Below are positions 60,290 through 64,000 of a DNA stretch of 64,000 nucleotides, in pieces (within the stretch, counting starts at the first letter, position 1; every line of letters starts with the position of its first letter). The position numbers and the translations under genes were made by a program. Under the pieces are notes generated by a model. It saw nothing but the letters and a program-made list of their open reading frames with translations, had not been told where the DNA came from and searched no databases. This DNA is from Tanypteryx hageni (lineage: Eukaryota > Arthropoda > Insecta > Odonata > Petaluridae): positions 24,147,369 through 24,211,368 of the forward strand of contig CM054114.1 of assembly GCA_028673005.1 (NCBI GenBank), read 5' to 3'.

Positions 60290-61270
60290 ACAGCTCTCCT
60301 CACTTTCTCTACATTTCTCTTCCTCTCTTCCTCTTAAATTCAACTCTTTCTCCGCCTTCTTCTCTCGCTCGCTTAGACTTTCTCCATTCCCTCACTTTGC
60401 CAATTTTTCTCCTCTCTCCTCCCATCTCCAATATTCAAACTTCCTCTGACCCTCTCTTCCTCCTTCCTTGCTCTCTCTCCATCCATTTTCCTCCCTCTCT
60501 TACTATTCTTTTCTCCCTCTCCCTCTTCCTCTATTTCTCCCCTCTTCCTCCATCGCTCTCCCTCCCGTTCTCTCTCCCTTCATTTTTCTCTCTCTTCCTC
60601 CCTTTCTCTCTCCCTCCCTTTCCCTCTCTCCCTCTCTCACTCCCTCTCTCACTCCCGCTCTCACTTCCTCTCTTTGTCCCTCGCTCTCCCTTCCTCTCTT
60701 TGTCCCTCGCTCTCCCTTCCCCTTTCTCTCCCTCCCTTTCTCTCTCCCTCCAATTCTCTCTCCCTTCCTTTCTCTCTCTCCCTCTCTTTCTCCCCCTTCC
60801 TCCCTCACTCTCCTTCCCTTTCTCTCCTCCCCCCTTCTATCTCCCTCTTTCTCTCTCTCTCTTCCTTTCTCTCTCCCTCCATTTCTCTATCCCTCCCTTT
60901 CTCCTCCCTTCCTCCCTCGCTCTCCTTCTCCTTTTCTCTCCCTCCCTTTCTTTCTTTCTCACTCCCTTTCTCTCCCCCTCTCTTTCTCTCTCGCTCCCTT
61001 TCTCCCCCTTCCTTTCTCTTTCCCCCTCTCTCTCCCCCTTCCTCCCTCGCTATCCTTCTCTTTCTTTCTCACTTCCTTTCTCTCCTCCCTTTCTATCTCT
61101 CTCTCTTTCACTCTCCCTTCCTTTCTTTCTTCTTCCCTTTCTCTCTTCCTCCCTTTCTCTCTCCCTGCCTTTCTCTCTCCCTTCCTCCCTCACTCCCCTT
61201 CCCTTTATCTCTCTCTCCGTTATTTCCTCCCTCTCTCCCCCTCTCACTGTCCACTCCAACTCTCTAACTC
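60290..61270. repeat. Polypyrimidine tract 2 (about 1 kb)
   Basis: C/T-only DNA dominated by ccctttctctctccctc units. The open frames on both strands (Ser/Leu-rich; Arg/Glu/Gly-rich) are low-complexity artefacts. Confidence 0.93.
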
Positions 61271-61840
61271 AACTTCTTGTTGCCATGGAGCTGGTAATAA
61301 TCGCTTAAGTTGACATATTTATCGTCAGGGTATACGATGGAGTGTGATAAAATATGACTGATTTTCAATCGATTGGTGGAATTTTATTGGTATACCACGC
61401 CGCAAAATTAATGCTCTTTTTTTACTCGCACGTAAATACGCTTTGGTTAGATACAGCATATGATTCTACACATTCCAACGCATTTTTTATCAAACCATAG
61501 CTTTACACCTGTAAATCACTCTAAACTATTTTGTAAGTGTATGTACGTGAGTACTGCAAGTACAAAAATCACATCTTCATTCTATTATAGAATTTAAAAG
61601 GAAAATATTACGCTTTTTACGTGTTTAATTAACTAATGGAAAAAGTAAGCATTGGTAATAATCGAGTAAGATGATCTCGCCTAGTTGTCATGGAAACAAT
61701 AACTTATCAATTATAATTTGTCGTTTGTCTGTCAAACATCTACTTAAATTTTAAGCCAACGCTGTTAAAATGCGAAAAACTCTATTAAATTTGCAGATAT
61801 AAACGAAAATTAGCAGAAATACTCTATTTAAATAGGGTAG
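61271..61840. other. No gene or repeat recognised
   Basis: AT-rich DNA. tgttgccatggagctggtaa (61274) and tagttgtcatggaaacaata (61683) resemble ttgccatggagacgattat at 57.55 kb, a weak shared phrase. Otherwise nothing is seen. Confidence 0.4.
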
Positions 61841-62254
61841 AGTGGGGCTATTTGGTTAAAACTAAGCATTTGGCCTACTGCGCATAACGTCTTGCGGATT
61901 CCGGCAGTCATTTGCTAGAGAGCGATTGTAAAATACGGTTGTTTACGCTCTTGAAATGAATTTATTTAGTTATACGACTGTACATGCCTTCAAAACGCAA
62001 TTAAATTGATCGAAGTGAGTGGTTACTAGGTCTGATTTTAACGGTATGTAACATTGGAGGTTTTGTATTTAAGCTCTAGTGTTATAATCATTCTAGCTTT
62101 TTTCTTTATTTCTGTCTTACAGCATTACTACCTTCTGCACTGTTCTATGGTACAAGTACCTCATTATTTTCGTAAATACATGACTACTTCCTTTTATCTG
62201 AAAGTCGACACAAGTGGGGCTATTTGAACCAATTTTAGTGGGGCAGTATTATCC
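61841..62254 (+). repeat. Possible DNA-transposon terminal sequence (agtggggctatttg repeated)
   Basis: gggtagagtggggctatttg (about 61845-61864) and agtggggctatttgaacc (about 62213) are direct repeats resembling the TIRs of Tc1/mariner-pogo-type elements that begin with a GGGTAGAGTGGGG phrase in arthropods (from memory). No inverted partner is found before the window ends. Confidence 0.35.
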
Positions 62255-62692
62255 AAAAGGTCCCCTTAGGGGTCCATGATCGGATTTTAGGGGATCAGTG
62301 TACACAACCTAAAAAATTCGAATTTTATTTTCACTAAAATCTTCAGTGAAATTATTAGCTAAAATATTGTTGTTGTGGCACTAAAAGGGCCTTACAAACG
62401 GAATTAATACTTAATTTTTAATTTACATCATTCTTCAACATTTGATTTTACTCGGAGAATTATCATAAATTTTTGCATTTAAAGAAATAAATTGCTTTTT
62501 AAGATTGTTTTCATAATTTATTATGACTGTATGTAAGCTCAACGATTTTTCTTTGTAATAAAACGTGTTATTTGTATGTAAAATTTTTAATTATGCTTTT
62601 ATGTACATTTTTTTACGAAGGGGTCCGTAGCCTTCACCGGGCAATCAAAGGGGTCCATGGTACAAAAAATGTTAAAGACCCCTGGTCTAGAG
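62255..62692. mobile_element. hAT-like non-autonomous element
   Basis: The right end reads tcaaaggggtccatgg, then gttaaagacccctg (ending 62684), followed by gtctagag. This matches hAT/Charlie-type ends and the nTCTAGAn target-site consensus. The left end (ccttaggggtccatgatc) is related but has no clean TIR or target-site copy, so its boundary is approximate. No transposase is present. Confidence 0.5.
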
Positions 62693-62804
62693 GTTCGTTA
62701 AGAATGTTTGCGTGATAATTTTTTTAGTATAAATAAAAGTTAAATATGCTGAAAAATATTGAAACACTCTAAAAATTAAATTTTAAGTATACTCTAATTC
62801 GCCT

Positions 62805-63660
62805 TTAACCCTTTATTGTCTGGTGTGCCGAAACATATCGTTTAAAACATCATAAAAAAGTAACTATCGATAGTTTTTCATTTTTGCATGCTGGGACATT
62901 TAGTAACTCTTCTAGGTATCTATTACGCCTGGTGTCGCCATCTGATATGAAGACATTGAAGGAAAATTTCGATCGTAAAACATCTAAAAAACGTGGTTGA
63001 CAAGTTACGATTCCCTCGTGAGTTTTTGTTATCTTCTTAAATATTCAGGTATTACTTTGTCTTTTTATAATTATTTTTACTTTTTATATAGCTTTGAGAA
63101 ACAAATTATCAATTTATATTATGGTTGTATTGCAGAATTTGATAAAAATTTAGAAATTTTGGTACGTGCCGAATTCGTCACTTTGGGCATTGGGCATTCT
63201 GCCTGTCATCTGACATATCCTAAAAAAACGTTGAAAACACAAGAGAAAGTAACATTTGGAGAAATGAACAAAGGTTTAAAAAAACTTAAAAATAAATCAA
63301 AAGATCTAGTGATCGCCAGGAAAAGTAAGAAGACTTGTGTGCGAAGAAAACTAAGGGACTACAGCAGTTCAAGTGAAGAACCTTCACGAAAATCATCAGA
63401 AGATGAAGATATACCGTGTGGTTTCTGCGGAATCAAGCATTTGATCTGAAACCTCTCACAAAAGGTGACTGGATAAGCTGCGGAACATGCAAAATTTGTT
63501 ACCACGAGCTGTGTGTGTAAAGGCTGCTGGACATAAACGATTTAAGCGTGGAAAATGTGTTTAATCCGTAATTAATACGAACGACTATGGTCAGAAAATT
63601 TTATGCGTTGTTTATGAATAGTTTCTAACTATAACCCTAGGTGGACCAAAGGAGGGTTAA
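62805..63660. mobile_element. TTAA-bounded piggyBac-like degenerate element
   Basis: Starts TTAACCCTTTATTGTCTGG (62805) and ends with ggaccaaaggagggttaa (63660), whose reverse complement is ttaaccctcctttggtcc. TTAA target duplication with CCC...GGG ends is the piggyBac signature. The TIRs are imperfect. Inside is the zinc-finger-ended ORF described separately. No piggyBac DDE catalytic region is recognised in 848 bp, so it would be non-autonomous or internally deleted. Confidence 0.5.
62997..63534 (+). pseudogene. Transposase C-terminal remnant with CxxC...DWIxCxxC...YHExC zinc-finger
   Basis: An open frame of 150 codons (62997-63449) shows a basic stretch (LKKLKNKSKDLVIARKSKK), a Ser/Glu-rich acidic run (YSSSSEEPSRKSSEDEDI), then PCGFCGIKH and a stop. 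About 30 bp later, in another frame, comes GDWISCGTCKICYHELCV and a stop at 63520. Together these read as one Cys/His cluster broken by a frameshift. Such a tail (acidic Ser run, CxxC, WxxCxxCxxWxHxxC) is typical of pogo/Tigger-type DDE transposases and some other transposases. The N-terminal third (MTSYDSLVS to INLYYG) is probably not coding. Alternatively it is the last exon of a host gene with a PHD-like finger. No catalytic domain is seen. Confidence 0.5.
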
Positions 63661-64000
63661 AAAAAAATGTCCACCACTTTATATTTAGGACATTTTCGCC
63701 ATTTTTATAAATCTGAAAATTAAGAAAAAAATAGATATTGTCACTAGATTATCAGTTTACCATATTGAAAAATACTCATATCTGAAATGCACGACAGGTA
63801 TGCGTTGATCAATATAAGTGTTGGACACAAAATAATCCTTCCTCGGTCCAACTTGGTTCCTCTTTGTGATGTGTACGAATGCATTTCCAATGAATATTGC
63901 TTGAAGTAACTTATAGTTTTTCAGTCTCTTCTTCATTTATAATTACGTAAATGTGTCTGTCCTTACTTTATTGTGCATTTTTCCTTAATATCTATGATTT
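63661..64000. other. No gene or repeat recognised
   Basis: AT-rich sequence without an ORF of note or any second copy within the window. Confidence 0.4.

Noticed and set aside
58283..61313. Long Ser/Leu/Pro- and Arg/Glu-rich ORFs
   Set aside because: They are open in several frames at once because the DNA is almost pure pyrimidine; no protein motif or codon signal exists.
1..64000. LTR retrotransposon or endogenous virus
   Set aside because: No gag/protease/integrase motifs, primer-binding site or paired LTRs recognised; all RTs seen are LINE or PLE types.

Overview
The window looks like a repeat-dominated, probably heterochromatic stretch of a metazoan nuclear genome, most likely an arthropod. 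This rests on strong AT richness, an RTE-type endonuclease/reverse transcriptase of the kind common in insects, Penelope-like elements (PLEs) with GIY-YIG domains, and CR1-like and Jockey-like LINE fragments. The order is not resolved. I find no convincing host gene: every recognisable coding stretch belongs to a mobile element, and nearly all are broken.

Layout. 0-4.1 kb: the 3' end of a classical PLE (+ strand), split inside its GIY-YIG domain by an almost full-length RTE LINE (- strand) with a tRNA-like head. 4.3-7.0 kb: AT-rich tandem repeat 'A' (units about 0.8 and 0.98 kb). 7.0-9.2 kb: a 5'-truncated second-family PLE, a TA microsatellite, a conserved non-coding segment 'C' and a polypurine tract 'D'. 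9.2-19.4 kb: mosaic AT-rich repeat family 'E' with a small TSD-flanked retroposon. 19.4-26.4 kb: C, TA repeat, a tandem pair of PLEs (long copy plus 5'-truncated copy), with a CR1-like LINE inserted in the long one. 26.4-30.06 kb: A in inverted orientation. 30.06-43.9 kb: E again, carrying a Jockey-like insertion (30.2-31.4), a decayed RTE (35.4-38.1) and a tRNA-like segment (40.4). 43.9-51.3 kb: a second copy of the D-C-PLE-CR1-PLE block. 51.3-54.8 kb: A again. 54.8-58.3 kb: E-like and mixed repeats. 58.3-61.3 kb: two polypyrimidine tracts around a C-like core. 61.3-64 kb: lower-copy DNA with TIR-type, hAT-like and TTAA-bounded (piggyBac-like) DNA-transposon remnants, one enclosing a zinc-finger ORF.

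How it fits together. The same blocks recur in direct and inverted orientation. Several paralogous copies preserve pre-insertion ('empty') sites, and the two PLE-CR1 blocks share the same disabling mutations, so already dead elements were spread by segmental duplication and inversion. The most notable items are a 48-bp-arm perfect hairpin that looks like a template-switch mutation, the duplicated tandem-PLE/CR1 block, tRNA-like inserts with unusual flanks, and the TTAA-bounded zinc-finger ORF. All homology calls come from reading motifs; no database search was run.
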